A DNA stretch of 25,800 bases, taken from CAZZGX01 sp964653715 (lineage in GTDB: Bacteria; Patescibacteriota; Minisyncoccia; Ryanbacterales; GWA2-47-10b). Positions 7,343 to 15,056 of the stretch are shown here, piece after piece. A program made the position numbers and the translations under genes. Every line of letters starts with the position of its first letter. Positions within the stretch are counted from its first letter, which is position 1. The notes under the pieces were generated by a model. It was not told the origin of the DNA. It did not search any database and saw only the letters and a program-made list of their open reading frames with translations. Location of the stretch: positions 1 to 25,800 of the forward strand of contig CAZZGX010000010.1 in NCBI GenBank assembly GCA_964653715.1, written 5' to 3'.

Positions 7343-8025
7343 TGCAGATGTTTCTCGATAATACTCGCTATCTCATTTGAAAGTACGTCGGGCGCCTTTT
7401 CCGCATCGATATCGTAAATCGGAATACCCACTGCCTTGAAATAATCGAGAATCTTTTCGGTCTGGCGGCGATACTCGACTAGTCGCAGCCGAATTGCTTC
7501 CTCGATATCAAGCGTACGGGTTACAAGCTTTCCGCCGCAACGCGCACAGTATGCGAGCTTTTCATTTTCCTCTGACCATAAAAGTGGTTCACCACAATCG
7601 CTACAAACCCGACGACGAGTATTTCTAAAAATAGAGGTTTCTTCGCGTACATTCATGTGAAAAACGAGAATCGAGCCCTCGCCATAGATTTGGAAAAGGT
7701 GTGGGATTAAAAATTCCGCTTCTTCACGGACACGCGGAGAGCCAGAGAAAACAATACCGCTGCCGGACGCAGCGATGCGGGTAACACCGTCGCGGACAAT
7801 TTTTAAAACAAACGGAGTATCGGCAATATATCCCTTATCAAACCGCTCCCGCTCGATCTGAACAACCGGATCATCCTGCATTTGCGGGTTTTTGATCGCC
7901 CTTTCTATCTCTCTCCCCGTATCAAAATGATGGAGTCCCTCAAAACGACGGGTGATTTCGTTTGCCTGGGTTCCTTTGCCTGAGCCGGGTGGTCCGAAAA
8001 TTATTATCGCGAGATGACGCGCCAT
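7339..8025 (-). CDS. adk: Adenylate kinase family protein, zinc-LID type, divergent
   Basis: A 228-residue P-loop nucleoside monophosphate kinase, by position adenylate kinase (ATP + AMP to 2 ADP). GPPGSGKGT (11-19) binds ATP phosphates. The LID domain carries four zinc-type cysteines, C141/C144 and C160/C163. The AMP side departs from consensus: sTGDxxR becomes DTGREIER, so the usual arginine is E41 or shifted by one, and GFPRxxxQ becomes GSPRVREE, losing phenylalanine and glutamine. It may still be Adk with family-specific changes, or have altered monophosphate preference. It sits between secY (9-base gap) and map (4-base overlap). Confidence 0.9.
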   Translation of the reverse strand: MARHLAIIIFGPPGSGKGTQANEITRRFEGLHHFDTGREIERAIKNPQMQDDPVVQIERERFDKGYIADTPFVLKIVRDGVTRIAASGSGIVFSGSPRVREEAEFLIPHLFQIYGEGSILVFHMNVREETSIFRNTRRRVCSDCGEPLLWSEENEKLAYCARCGGKLVTRTLDIEEAIRLRLVEYRRQTEKILDYFKAVGIPIYDIDAEKAPDVLSNEIASIIEKHLQ

Positions 8026-8034
8026 GCTTCCATA

Positions 8035-9294
8035 CTATTCATACTCCCGAAGAGTGAGCTGTGCGCGAATTTGTTTGATGGTTTCAAGAACGACAGAAAC
8101 GACAATGAGAAGCGCGGTTCCTCCAATAGTGAGCGTCTGAACACCGGTAGCCGCCTGCATGATAAACGGGAGTACCGCGATAATGCCTAAAAACAGCGCC
8201 CCAACAAGTGTAATCCTCGTGATGAGTTTTGAGAGAAACTCCGACGTTGAAGGCCCCGGCCGGATCCCGGGGATAAATCCTCCCTGTTTCTGAAGATTGG
8301 AAGAAATCGCGTCGGGATCAAACGTGATAGCAGTGTAGAAATACGTAAAGAGAAAAACAAGAAGAAAGTAAAGCGTGCCATAGAGCCAGAGGTTATTGAC
8401 AAAACTCGTGAGAAGATATCCGATCTTCGAGATTGTCGGATTTGCTGATGCTGTCAAAAAATTACCTATCATTGTCGGGAAGAGAAGGATCGAGAGCGCG
8501 AAAATAATTGGGATGACGCCCGCCTGATTTACCCGAAGCGGTAAGTAGGTTGAAACGCCCCCGTACATTTTCATGCCGCGAACGCGCTTTGCGTAGGAAA
8601 TCGGAATGGGACGCTCGGCTTCGGTGATGACAACGACTCCCGCGATAACGATTGGGGCAATAACAAGAAATCCGATGACCGTAGGTAATAGCGAGCGATC
8701 AAACTGGAAAATAAGTTGTCCAATGTCGGCGGGAATTTGGGCGACAATCCCCGCAAAAATGATCAGTGAAACTCCATTGCCGATACCATACTCCGAGACA
8801 AGTTCTCCTATCCACATAAGAAAGATCGAGCCCGCCGTCACAATAAGAATATTCGTAAATGTGGCAAAAGCGCCAAGTTGCGGTATGAGTCCCTCGCGCG
8901 TAAGAAGCGCCAAAAGCGCAAAACCCTGGAGAAGCGCCAAGGGAATAGTAAGCAAACGAGAGTATTGATTAAAGCGCCGCCGCCCCGCCTCTCCTTCCTC
9001 CTGATATGCCTCTTTAAGCGAGGGGAAAATCATTGTGAGAAGCTGCATAATAATGGAACCGGTAATATATGGGCCAACACCGAGCATGATAATGGAAACG
9101 TTCTCCAATGCCCCGCCCGAGAAAATATTCAAAAGCCCGAAAAAATTATTTTGAAAAGCGCCTTTCAAACGCCCTGGATCAACGCTCGGGATGGGAATCG
9201 CGGCAAACAGCCGAAAGAGCGCCAGAAATCCAAGTACGACGAGAATTTTTTTCCGGAGATCTTTGTCCTTAAAAATAGAGAGGAGCCAGTTCAT
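8035..9294 (-). CDS. secY: Protein translocase subunit SecY
   Basis: The central pore of the Sec translocon in the cytoplasmic membrane. The 419-residue protein has about ten hydrophobic segments and family landmarks: FRLFAAIPIPSVD after TM1 region, GVGPYITGSIIMQLLT, YGIGNGVSLIIFAGI and the cytosolic loop RGMKMYGGVSTYLPLRVNQAGVIP (split here only for description), which contacts the ribosome and SecA. The C-terminus ends with QIRAQLTLREYE. It overlaps the end of rplO by four bases and has a weak Shine-Dalgarno (GGGAG) 4 bases before ATG, as usual for the spc operon. Confidence 0.97.
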   Translation of the reverse strand: MNWLLSIFKDKDLRKKILVVLGFLALFRLFAAIPIPSVDPGRLKGAFQNNFFGLLNIFSGGALENVSIIMLGVGPYITGSIIMQLLTMIFPSLKEAYQEEGEAGRRRFNQYSRLLTIPLALLQGFALLALLTREGLIPQLGAFATFTNILIVTAGSIFLMWIGELVSEYGIGNGVSLIIFAGIVAQIPADIGQLIFQFDRSLLPTVIGFLVIAPIVIAGVVVITEAERPIPISYAKRVRGMKMYGGVSTYLPLRVNQAGVIPIIFALSILLFPTMIGNFLTASANPTISKIGYLLTSFVNNLWLYGTLYFLLVFLFTYFYTAITFDPDAISSNLQKQGGFIPGIRPGPSTSEFLSKLITRITLVGALFLGIIAVLPFIMQAATGVQTLTIGGTALLIVVSVVLETIKQIRAQLTLREYE

Positions 9295-9686
9295 TTACTC
9301 CCTACGATAGCACAATCTTTTATCACGAGCGCATCAAGATAATTTCCCGGCGCCAAAATTTTGACTGCAGGGAGTCTGCCCTTGATTTTCTTGATAAGCC
9401 CACGCTCGAGTAATTTCTTAGGGGTCACAACTTCGCCCGACTTAAACTTTTTGGCAATATGCGCGGCCGTGACTCCCGTCTGGAGTTTTTTCGGCCCCGT
9501 ATGGCGGTGTCCGCGGCGCTTGGGTATCTTCTTAATGAGATCGCGGATTTCCGGCCGAATACGCCGCCCGGAACGGGCCTTTTGGCCTTTAATACCCCGA
9601 CCAGAAAAACTGCCGCGCTTGCCGCCACGGCCTACGCGCTTTGCCATTTTGGGCTTATGCCTCTGTTGGAGCGTGTGGAGCTGCAT
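9291..9686 (-). CDS. rplO: Ribosomal protein L15 (uL15)
   Basis: A large-subunit late-assembly protein of 131 residues, a little shorter than the E. coli form (144). The N-terminus MQLHTLQ matches the usual start of the family. The glycine/arginine-rich RVGRGGKRGSFSGRGIKGQKAR (part of it shown here: GRGGKRGS, GRGIKGQKAR) binds 23S rRNA, and VTPKKLLERGLIKK plus VKILAPGN mark the C-terminal domain. Because the family start is at 9686, the gene overlaps rpsE by 32 bases in another frame. The gene usually found between the two, rpmD (L30), is absent. Confidence 0.96.
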   Translation of the reverse strand: MQLHTLQQRHKPKMAKRVGRGGKRGSFSGRGIKGQKARSGRRIRPEIRDLIKKIPKRRGHRHTGPKKLQTGVTAAHIAKKFKSGEVVTPKKLLERGLIKKIKGRLPAVKILAPGNYLDALVIKDCAIVGSK

Positions 9687-10149
9687 GATGTTTTAATTTT
9701 CTGAGCGCTTCTATCGTGACCTTTGCGTTATTTAATTTATTGGTTGAGCGCGAAAGAATTTTTGCGCTTGCGTTCTCAACTCCCGCAAAATCAAGCACCG
9801 CGCGTACCGCACCACCCGCCACAAGTCCCCGGCCTTCGCGGGCAGGCTTCAAAAGCAAACGCGCTGGGCCCAACTTCGCTTCTACTTCGTATGGGATCGA
9901 GCGCGACTTGGTGATTGGTACTGAAATGAAAGATTTTCGGGCTTCCCGAAGCGCCTTTTCAATTGCAAGCGCGGTATCAGCACCCTTGGCAACACCGACA
10001 CCAACTTTGCCTGTGCGGGTACCGGCTACCACGGTCGCGCGGAAACTAAAGCGACGCCCGCCCGCGACCACACGCGCCACGCGTCGCAGGTCAATCAGAC
10101 GATGTTCGCCCTCTCCCTCATCTCTTCGTTTTCTTGGTTCTCGTGCCAT
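9655..10149 (-). CDS. rpsE: Ribosomal protein S5 (uS5)
   Basis: A small-subunit protein of 164 residues at the decoding and mRNA-entry region. The double-stranded RNA-binding N-terminal domain is clear (LRRVARVVAGGRRFSFRA, then VVAGTRTGKVGVGVAKG). The C-terminal domain includes GPARLLLKPA, GLVAGGAVRAVLDFAGV and SRSTNKLNNAKVTIEAL. The last ten residues (HAAPHAPTEA) are encoded in the region that also codes for the start of L15. There is no Shine-Dalgarno sequence; the ATG follows the AT-rich TATATATCT. Confidence 0.97.
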   Translation of the reverse strand: MAREPRKRRDEGEGEHRLIDLRRVARVVAGGRRFSFRATVVAGTRTGKVGVGVAKGADTALAIEKALREARKSFISVPITKSRSIPYEVEAKLGPARLLLKPAREGRGLVAGGAVRAVLDFAGVENASAKILSRSTNKLNNAKVTIEALRKLKHHAAPHAPTEA

Positions 10150-10158
10150 AGATATATA

Positions 10159-10506
10159 TTAAAATTGTAAACCCCCCGCGCGCGCGGCTTCGGCAAGCGC
10201 TTTAACTCGGCCGTGGTAACGGTATCCGCCCCGATCAAACACGGCCAACCTAATTCCTTTGTCCTTGGCGAGCTGGGCAAGCTCTTTGCCGACAAGCATG
10301 GCCTTCTCTTGCTTGGTCGCCTTTTTTTCAACGGAAAGATCGGAGGCCGAGACAATCGTAACGCCGCGTGTATCGTCGATAAGCTGCGCCTGAATATGCT
10401 TGGATGAGCGCGAAACTGAAAGACGCGGGCGCTCCTTGGTTCCCGAAACTTTAGCGCGTACCCGTCGATGGCGGCGGACAAGTCGTACTTTTGTTACAGA
10501 TTTCAT
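10159..10506 (-). CDS. rplR: Ribosomal protein L18 (uL18)
   Basis: A 115-residue 5S rRNA-binding protein of the central protuberance. Matches: RRHRRVRAKVSGTKERPRL near the N-terminus, SVSRSSKHIQAQLIDD, and the C-terminal FDRGGYRYHGRVKALAEAAR, which is close to consensus. Length is typical. It lies between rplF and rpsE with 9-base gaps and has no visible Shine-Dalgarno sequence (start context AATTATG). Confidence 0.97.
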   Translation of the reverse strand: MKSVTKVRLVRRHRRVRAKVSGTKERPRLSVSRSSKHIQAQLIDDTRGVTIVSASDLSVEKKATKQEKAMLVGKELAQLAKDKGIRLAVFDRGGYRYHGRVKALAEAARAGGLQF

Positions 10507-10515
10507 AATTGTATA

Positions 10516-11058
10516 TTATCCTGCGACGGTCGCTTTTTTGCCTGCTTTGCGGCGTATAACTTCGCCCATATAATGGATTCCTTTGCCTTTGTAGGGCTCC
10601 GGCTTCTTGAGCGCGCGGATACCCGCCGCAACTCGCCCAACTTCTTCTTTTGAAATGCCCGAGATGGTTATTATGTTTTTTTCGACTTTGAATAAAATCC
10701 CCTCGGGCGCCTTTACATTGACGGGATGTGAAAAGCCGAGTTGGAATTCAAGATCTTTGCCTTTTTGTTCCGCGCGGTATCCCACACCTTCGATCTCGAG
10801 CTTTTTTTCAAATCCGTTTATAACGCCTTCTACCATATTAGCGACAATCGCCCGCGCCGTTCCCCAAAGTTTTGAGGATTCACGGTTCTCGCGCCGCGGA
10901 ATAAACGTCAAGATATTTCCTTCGGAACGGATTTCGATGTTTGGGTGCATGGTGAAACTCAAAGAACCTTTCGGTCCCTTGATCTGGACCGTCTCGTCAG
11001 TAATAACTGCCGAAACGCCTGCTGGTAAAACAACTGGTTTTTTTCCGATACGACTCAT
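10516..11058 (-). CDS. rplF: Ribosomal protein L6 (uL6)
   Basis: A 180-residue large-subunit protein near the factor-binding site. I use the ATG at 11058 because the protein then begins MSRIGKKPVVLPAGV, the family start; the open frame upstream to 11112 runs into rpsH. Two repeated L6 domains are visible, and the C-terminal signature KKPEPYKGKGIHYMGEVIRRKAGKK (key parts PEPYKGKGI and IRRKAGKK) is intact. It begins 1 base after the rpsH stop. Confidence 0.96.
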   Translation of the reverse strand: MSRIGKKPVVLPAGVSAVITDETVQIKGPKGSLSFTMHPNIEIRSEGNILTFIPRRENRESSKLWGTARAIVANMVEGVINGFEKKLEIEGVGYRAEQKGKDLEFQLGFSHPVNVKAPEGILFKVEKNIITISGISKEEVGRVAAGIRALKKPEPYKGKGIHYMGEVIRRKAGKKATVAG

Positions 11059-11059
11059 A

Positions 11060-11455
11060 TTACCAAATTTCAAAAAGTACTTCTCCTCCAACGTTTGCTC
11101 TACGCGCCTCATCCGAAGACATTAAACCCTTAGACGTAGAGATAATCTGCAGGCCGTAGCCGTGTTTTACCGGATAAAGATCACTGGCTCTTTTGTAAAT
11201 CCGGCGGGATTCTTTTGAAATCCGCCGCGTGCCGGAAATGCGCGGCTCGCCTTCGGATCCATACACAAGCCCCGCCTCTATCAGCCGGCGCGTCCGTTTG
11301 CCTCTTCGGTCGATCTTCGCGAGATATCCTTTGCGCTCAAGAATCTTTGCCACCTCCCAGAGAAGCGTGCTGTAAGGAATAAGCGTCAAATCGCGGCGCG
11401 CGGCTTGGGCGTTTTTGACCCTGATCAAAAAATCTGACAAAGGATCTCTTACCAT
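11060..11455 (-). CDS. rpsH: Ribosomal protein S8 (uS8)
   Basis: A primary 16S rRNA-binding protein of 131 residues. The start is ATG at 11453-11455, giving MVRDPLSDFLIRVKNAQAAR; the longer upstream frame is rpsN read out of frame. The C-terminus has the family motif ISTSKGLMSSDEARRANVGGE (key part STSKGLMSSDEA) followed by VLFEIW. In E. coli S8 also represses the spc operon by binding the rplE leader; no such leader is obvious here. The start overlaps the end of rpsN by 7 bases. Confidence 0.96.
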   Translation of the reverse strand: MVRDPLSDFLIRVKNAQAARRDLTLIPYSTLLWEVAKILERKGYLAKIDRRGKRTRRLIEAGLVYGSEGEPRISGTRRISKESRRIYKRASDLYPVKHGYGLQIISTSKGLMSSDEARRANVGGEVLFEIW

Positions 11456-11634
11456 GAGGATTTTCTTACGCCCGGAATATAGCCGCTGTTGGCAAGCTCC
11501 CGGAAACAAATCCGGCAAAGCCCAAAATCGCGCATATACCCACGCTTTCGGCCGCAACGAAAACAACGCCGCACAATGCGGGATGAAAACTTTGGTTTTT
11601 TGAGCGCGCGGACGCGCACCGACGTTTTGGCCAT
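11449..11634 (-). CDS. rpsN: Ribosomal protein S14, zinc-binding short form (uS14)
   Basis: A 61-residue type Z S14. Two CxxC knuckles at C24/C27 and C40/C43 form the zinc site, followed by the invariant GYIPGVRKSSW end. It lacks the insertion of the longer zinc-free S14 of E. coli. Zinc-type S14 is common outside Proteobacteria. It lies 23 bases after rplE and overlaps rpsH by 7 bases. Confidence 0.97.
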   Translation of the reverse strand: MAKTSVRVRALKKPKFSSRIVRRCFRCGRKRGYMRDFGLCRICFRELANSGYIPGVRKSSW

Positions 11635-11657
11635 AATGTGACTATTCTAGTGAAAAT

Positions 11658-12182
11658 TCATTGTTTCGCAAGGGGGAAGCCGAGGGAGTGGAAAAGGTGC
11701 TGGGCGCGATCTCTTGTGTGCGCGTTGGTTACAACCGTAACCTGAATGCTAAAAATCCGGCGTACGTCCTCGCCGATCATCTCGGGAAAAATAATGTGCT
11801 CGCGGATGCCGAGATTGAGATTACCGTGTTCATCAATGGCGCTTTCTTTAATGCCGCGAAAATCGCGCATGCGGGGAATCGCGGACCAAACAAGGCGCTC
11901 GAGAAAATCATACATCCGCTTGCCCCGCAACGTAACACGGTAGCCGATGATCATGCCTGTGCGGGTCTTAAACGATGCGATTGCGATGCGCGCGGGACGC
12001 GGCTCGGCCGCTTGACCAGTAATTTTGGCAAGCGCCGACCGTACCTCTTCCCGTTCTTTTTCATCCTTGAGGCGCCCGGTGCCAACGTTGACAACCACTT
12101 TTTCAATCCGCGGAGCAGCATGAACGTTGCCCTTGAATGCCGGGATTGTTTTTGTTTTATAAATTTCTTTGAGGTGTTTCAT
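11658..12182 (-). CDS. rplE: Ribosomal protein L5 (uL5)
   Basis: A 174-residue 5S rRNA-binding protein of the central protuberance that also contacts the P-site tRNA. Matches: the N-terminal YKTKTIPAF, IEKVVVNVGTG, KTRTGMIIGYRVTLRGKRMYDFLERL (key part GMIIGYRVTLRG), RDFRGI and GIREHIIFPE. Length is near the usual 179. The gene starts 1 base after the rplX stop and lacks a Shine-Dalgarno sequence. Confidence 0.97.
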   Translation of the reverse strand: MKHLKEIYKTKTIPAFKGNVHAAPRIEKVVVNVGTGRLKDEKEREEVRSALAKITGQAAEPRPARIAIASFKTRTGMIIGYRVTLRGKRMYDFLERLVWSAIPRMRDFRGIKESAIDEHGNLNLGIREHIIFPEMIGEDVRRIFSIQVTVVTNAHTRDRAQHLFHSLGFPLAKQ

Positions 12183-12183
12183 G

Positions 12184-12504
12184 TTACGTTATGTCTGATC
12201 CGCATTTTTTGCACCTGCGGGTTTTGACCCCGATTTCGATTCTGTAACCGACTCTTGTGCCCTTACCACAATTGGGGCAAATAAGAACTACATTTGCGGC
12301 CTTGACCGGATGCGTGATGGTGACGCGCTGACCTTTTTCGCCCGAGCGGCGAGGACGTGTATGGCGAATTTTCTGGTTGACGCCCTCAACCAAAATTTTC
12401 CGTGTATCAGGAAAAACGCGGATTACTTTGCCTTTTTTGCCGCGATCCTTGCCCTTCGCGAGAAACACCATATCCCCTTTTTTAATTTTTACTGGGGCGT
12501 TCAT
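12184..12504 (-). CDS. rplX: Ribosomal protein L24 with C-terminal zinc knuckle (uL24)
   Basis: An assembly-initiator protein of 106 residues. The KOW motif is at residues ~6-35 (IKKGDMVFLAKGKDRGKKGK). The C-terminal half carries two knuckles, CPNC (76-79) and CKKC (98-101), a likely zinc site found in many non-proteobacterial L24 proteins. It overlaps the rplN stop by four bases and has a fair Shine-Dalgarno (GAGGAAG) ahead of the ATG. Confidence 0.96.
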   Translation of the reverse strand: MNAPVKIKKGDMVFLAKGKDRGKKGKVIRVFPDTRKILVEGVNQKIRHTRPRRSGEKGQRVTITHPVKAANVVLICPNCGKGTRVGYRIEIGVKTRRCKKCGSDIT

Positions 12505-12866
12505 AGTACTTCCTCGGCAAGCGAAACGATTTTGATATAGCCGCGATCACGCAGTTCCCGTGCCACCGGGCCAAAAATACGCGCGCCCTTTGGCTCAAAA
12601 TTGTCGACGATGACGGCCGCGTTGTCGTCAAAGCGGATGTAAGAGCCGTCTTTGCGGCGATAGGGCGCCCGAGAACGGACAATGACCGCACGGACGATTT
12701 CTTTTTTCTTGAGCAGTTTGCGGGGTTCGGCTGTCTGCACCGAAGCCACAACGACATCACCCAAACGCGCGTATCGTTTGCGTGTCCCTCCAAGTACCTT
12801 AAAAACACGGATAATTTTTGCGCCCGTATTGTCCGCGACTTTAAGGAGCGAGCGAGGCTGAATCAT
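12501..12866 (-). CDS. rplN: Ribosomal protein L14 (uL14)
   Basis: A 121-residue protein at the subunit interface that forms bridges with the 30S subunit. Nearly consensus: MIQPRSLLKVADNTGAKII at the start, VLGGTRKRYARLGDVVVASV, the central RSRAPYRRKDGSYIRFDDNA and the terminal ELRDRGYIKIVSLAEEVL. An AAGGAG Shine-Dalgarno lies within the end of rpsQ, 6 bases before the ATG. It overlaps both rpsQ and rplX by four bases. Confidence 0.98.
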   Translation of the reverse strand: MIQPRSLLKVADNTGAKIIRVFKVLGGTRKRYARLGDVVVASVQTAEPRKLLKKKEIVRAVIVRSRAPYRRKDGSYIRFDDNAAVIVDNFEPKGARIFGPVARELRDRGYIKIVSLAEEVL

Positions 12867-13102
12867 ACAATCTCCTTTACAACAACCCAGCGCTTGTCTT
12901 TGGAAATCGGACGCGAGAGCCTAATCCGTACGTGATCGCCTTCATGAATACCCCCGACTTCGTTGTGAGCTTTGTACCGCTTTGAAACACGCATAAATTT
13001 TTTGTACTTAGGATGCTTTTTGAGGCTCAAAACTTCCACGACCGCGGTTTTTTTCATTTTGGTCGAGACGACTATTCCTTCCAGTGTTTGAATGTGTTTC
13101 AT
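12863..13102 (-). CDS. rpsQ: Ribosomal protein S17 (uS17)
   Basis: A 79-residue OB-fold primary 16S rRNA-binding protein. LEGIVVSTKMKKTAVVEVL, KKHPKYKKFMRVSKRYKAHNE and GDHVRIRLSRPISKDKRW match the family, with the usual HDE-type box read as HNE. It overlaps rpmC and rplN by four bases on each side. Confidence 0.97.
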   Translation of the reverse strand: MKHIQTLEGIVVSTKMKKTAVVEVLSLKKHPKYKKFMRVSKRYKAHNEVGGIHEGDHVRIRLSRPISKDKRWVVVKEIV

Positions 13103-13287
13103 GGCTGTTTCTCCCGCAATAATGTCATAACCCGCGCTACGCCGCGCTTGAGCTCGCGTATCTCTTTTACGTTTTTTGAGCGCGCGCGGGCGTGGTTAAA
13201 TTTGATCTCTGCGATCTTTTTTTTTGTACTCGCAAGAAGCTCTGTAAGTTCTTCCTTCGGTTTTAATCGTAAATCTTTGATTTTCAT
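13099..13287 (-). CDS. rpmC: Ribosomal protein L29 (uL29)
   Basis: A 62-residue two-helix protein beside the exit tunnel, where trigger factor and SRP dock in other bacteria. The first helix contains LKPKEELTELLAST and the second KNVKEIRELKRGVARVMTLLRE, matching the family end (RxxRRxIARxxTxL-type). It starts 9 bases after rplP. Confidence 0.95.
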   Translation of the reverse strand: MKIKDLRLKPKEELTELLASTKKKIAEIKFNHARARSKNVKEIRELKRGVARVMTLLREKQP

Positions 13288-13296
13288 AAAATTCCA

Positions 13297-13713
13297 TTAT
13301 CGGGTCCGTTCGATAAATTTTGTTTTGATCGGCAGTTTTGCTCCCGCGCGACGCATCGCCTCGCTCGCAACATCTCTGGGAATGCCATCAATCTCAAAAA
13401 GGACGCGCCCCGGGCGCACCGGAAAAACATAATGATCGGGCGAGCCCTTCCCGCCACCCATCGTCACCTCCGGTGGACGCTTGGTCACGGGTTTGTCCGG
13501 AAAAATACGAATCCAGATTTTGCCTCCTTTCTGGACATACCGCGTCATCGCTTTTCGCGATGCCTCGATCTGGCGAGACGTAATCCACGCCGCCTCTTCG
13601 GCCTTGAGACCGTACCCGCCGAAGGCAAGCGTAATTCCGCGAAGCTCAACATTGCGTTTGCGAGAACGTCCTTTCTGCCATTTTCTAAATTTTACTTTCT
13701 TTGGAACAAGCAT
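13297..13713 (-). CDS. rplP: Ribosomal protein L16 (uL16)
   Basis: A 138-residue protein that helps position tRNA at the A site. Signatures: MLVPKKVKFRKWQKGR, FGGYGLKAEEAAWITSRQIE, AMTRYVQKGGKIWIRIFPDK, PVTKRPPEVTMGGGKG (family arginine region) and VRPGRVLFEIDG. A five-residue addition in the RSRKRNVELRG loop is the only visible departure. It follows rpsC by 9 bases without a Shine-Dalgarno sequence. Confidence 0.97.
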   Translation of the reverse strand: MLVPKKVKFRKWQKGRSRKRNVELRGITLAFGGYGLKAEEAAWITSRQIEASRKAMTRYVQKGGKIWIRIFPDKPVTKRPPEVTMGGGKGSPDHYVFPVRPGRVLFEIDGIPRDVASEAMRRAGAKLPIKTKFIERTR

Positions 13714-13722
13714 GCTAGTACA

Positions 13723-14385
13723 TTATTGTTTTTTTTCGGTCTTCGTTTTTTTCTCTTCAAAGATTTCCCCTTTATAAATCCAGACGCGCACTCCAATCGT
13801 GCCGTAGGGAAGCAGTGCCGTGTCGCGAGCGTAGTCAACATCCGCGCGAAGCGTTTGAAGAGGAATCCTGCCTTTTTTGAGCCATTCGCGGCGCCCCATC
13901 TCGGAGCCATCGAGTCTGCCCGAGAGTTGGATTTTAACGCCTTCAACGCCTCCCGTATTCATTACCTTTTCTATCGTCTGCTTGAGCATGCGGCGAAATG
14001 GAAGGCGTTTTTCAAGATCCTGAACAACTTGGCGCGCCACAACAAGCGCGTCTGATTGCGGACTGCGGATTTCCTCTACCGTCAACTTGAGATCGGGAAC
14101 GCGCATTTTTTTCTGAATTTCTTTTTTGAGCCGCTCAATCCCTTCGCCCCCGCGCCCGATAAGTAGCCCGGGACGGGGAGTTTTTATAATAAAGTTTATG
14201 GTATTTCGCGAGCGTTCAATTTCAACCTCCGCCACCATCGCTGGACGGAGTTTTTTGAGAAGCCACGCGCGCATCTCAACATCTTCTTTCAGAAATTTTG
14301 AAAAATGCTTGGTCTCAAACCAGCGTGACTTCCAGTCGCGAAGAACTCCGATACGAAACGAATATGGATGAACTTGATGGGACAT
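13723..14385 (-). CDS. rpsC: Ribosomal protein S3 (uS3)
   Basis: A 220-residue head protein lining the mRNA entry channel. The N-terminus MSHQVHPYSFRIGVLRDWKSRWF matches the GQKVHPxGFRxG start (key part VHPYSFRIG). The KH domain is seen as PGLLIGRGGEGIERLKKEI, with its GxxG loop. The C-terminal domain ends PYGTIGVRVWIYKGEIF followed by a short lysine-rich tail. It starts 5 bases after rplV. Confidence 0.97.
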   Translation of the reverse strand: MSHQVHPYSFRIGVLRDWKSRWFETKHFSKFLKEDVEMRAWLLKKLRPAMVAEVEIERSRNTINFIIKTPRPGLLIGRGGEGIERLKKEIQKKMRVPDLKLTVEEIRSPQSDALVVARQVVQDLEKRLPFRRMLKQTIEKVMNTGGVEGVKIQLSGRLDGSEMGRREWLKKGRIPLQTLRADVDYARDTALLPYGTIGVRVWIYKGEIFEEKKTKTEKKQ

Positions 14386-14390
14386 ATGAT

Positions 14391-14729
14391 TTATTGAGTA
14401 TTGAGAACAAGCTTTACGTGGCTCGTTCGCTTTCGAATAAGCGACGAGCTTCCGCGCGCCCGCGGCATAGACCTTTTGAAAACACGACCTTCGTCAACGC
14501 GTATATCGCGTATGTAGAGCTTCTCGGATTTTGGAATCTTAGCATTAGCGTGAGCGTTGGCAACCGCGCTCTGGAGCAACTTTAAAAGCGGGCGTGAGCC
14601 GCGTTTTATAAGATAGCGAAGTTCGGCTTGGGCGGCCGAGACCTCCTTGCCCTTGATCGCATCGGCCACAAGGCGAAGCTTGCGAGGAGCTATCCGTAAA
14701 GATCGAAGTTGTGCGGTTGCTTCAGCCAT
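14391..14729 (-). CDS. rplV: Ribosomal protein L22 (uL22)
   Basis: A 112-residue protein whose beta hairpin lines the exit tunnel. The globular part has LRIAPRKLRLVADAIKGKEVSAA and LLKLLQSAVANAHAN; the hairpin region (VDEGRVFKRSMPRARGSSSLIRKR, key part KRSMPRARG) is clear, followed by the closing strand TSHVKLVL. Macrolide-resistance mutations in other species fall in this loop; nothing abnormal is seen here. Confidence 0.97.
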   Translation of the reverse strand: MAEATAQLRSLRIAPRKLRLVADAIKGKEVSAAQAELRYLIKRGSRPLLKLLQSAVANAHANAKIPKSEKLYIRDIRVDEGRVFKRSMPRARGSSSLIRKRTSHVKLVLNTQ

Positions 14730-14732
14730 ACG

Positions 14733-15050
14733 CTATTTTTTAGGAGCTACTTCAGCTTCTTTAACCTTGGCGGCAGCCTCAAGTTCTTTTTGCATTTTGC
14801 CGCCGTGGCGGACAAATTTGCGAGTCGGGCTAAATTCGCCAAGCCGGTGTCCTACCATTTCTTCGCTAACCAGGACCGAGATAAAATCTTTTCCATTATG
14901 AACGCCGAGCGTGTAGCCAACCATTTCGGGGGAAATCTGAGACGCGCGCGACCACGTTTTGATAACGGTTTTTGAACGCGAGCCCGCGCGCTTCATTTTT
15001 TCGAGAAGCTTGGGATCGATGAACGGACCTTTTTTTACTGATCGTGACAT
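14733..15050 (-). CDS. rpsS: Ribosomal protein S19 (uS19)
   Basis: A 105-residue protein of the 30S head. MSRSVKKGPFIDPKLL at the start, IKTWSRASQISPEMVGYT, VHNGKDFISVLVSEEMVGH and LGEFSPTRKFVRHGGK are close to consensus. A charged tail of about 15 residues (AAAKVKEAEVAPKK) extends beyond the E. coli end. It starts 6 bases after rplB with no Shine-Dalgarno sequence. Confidence 0.97.
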   Translation of the reverse strand: MSRSVKKGPFIDPKLLEKMKRAGSRSKTVIKTWSRASQISPEMVGYTLGVHNGKDFISVLVSEEMVGHRLGEFSPTRKFVRHGGKMQKELEAAAKVKEAEVAPKK

Positions 15051-15056
15051 ACTATT

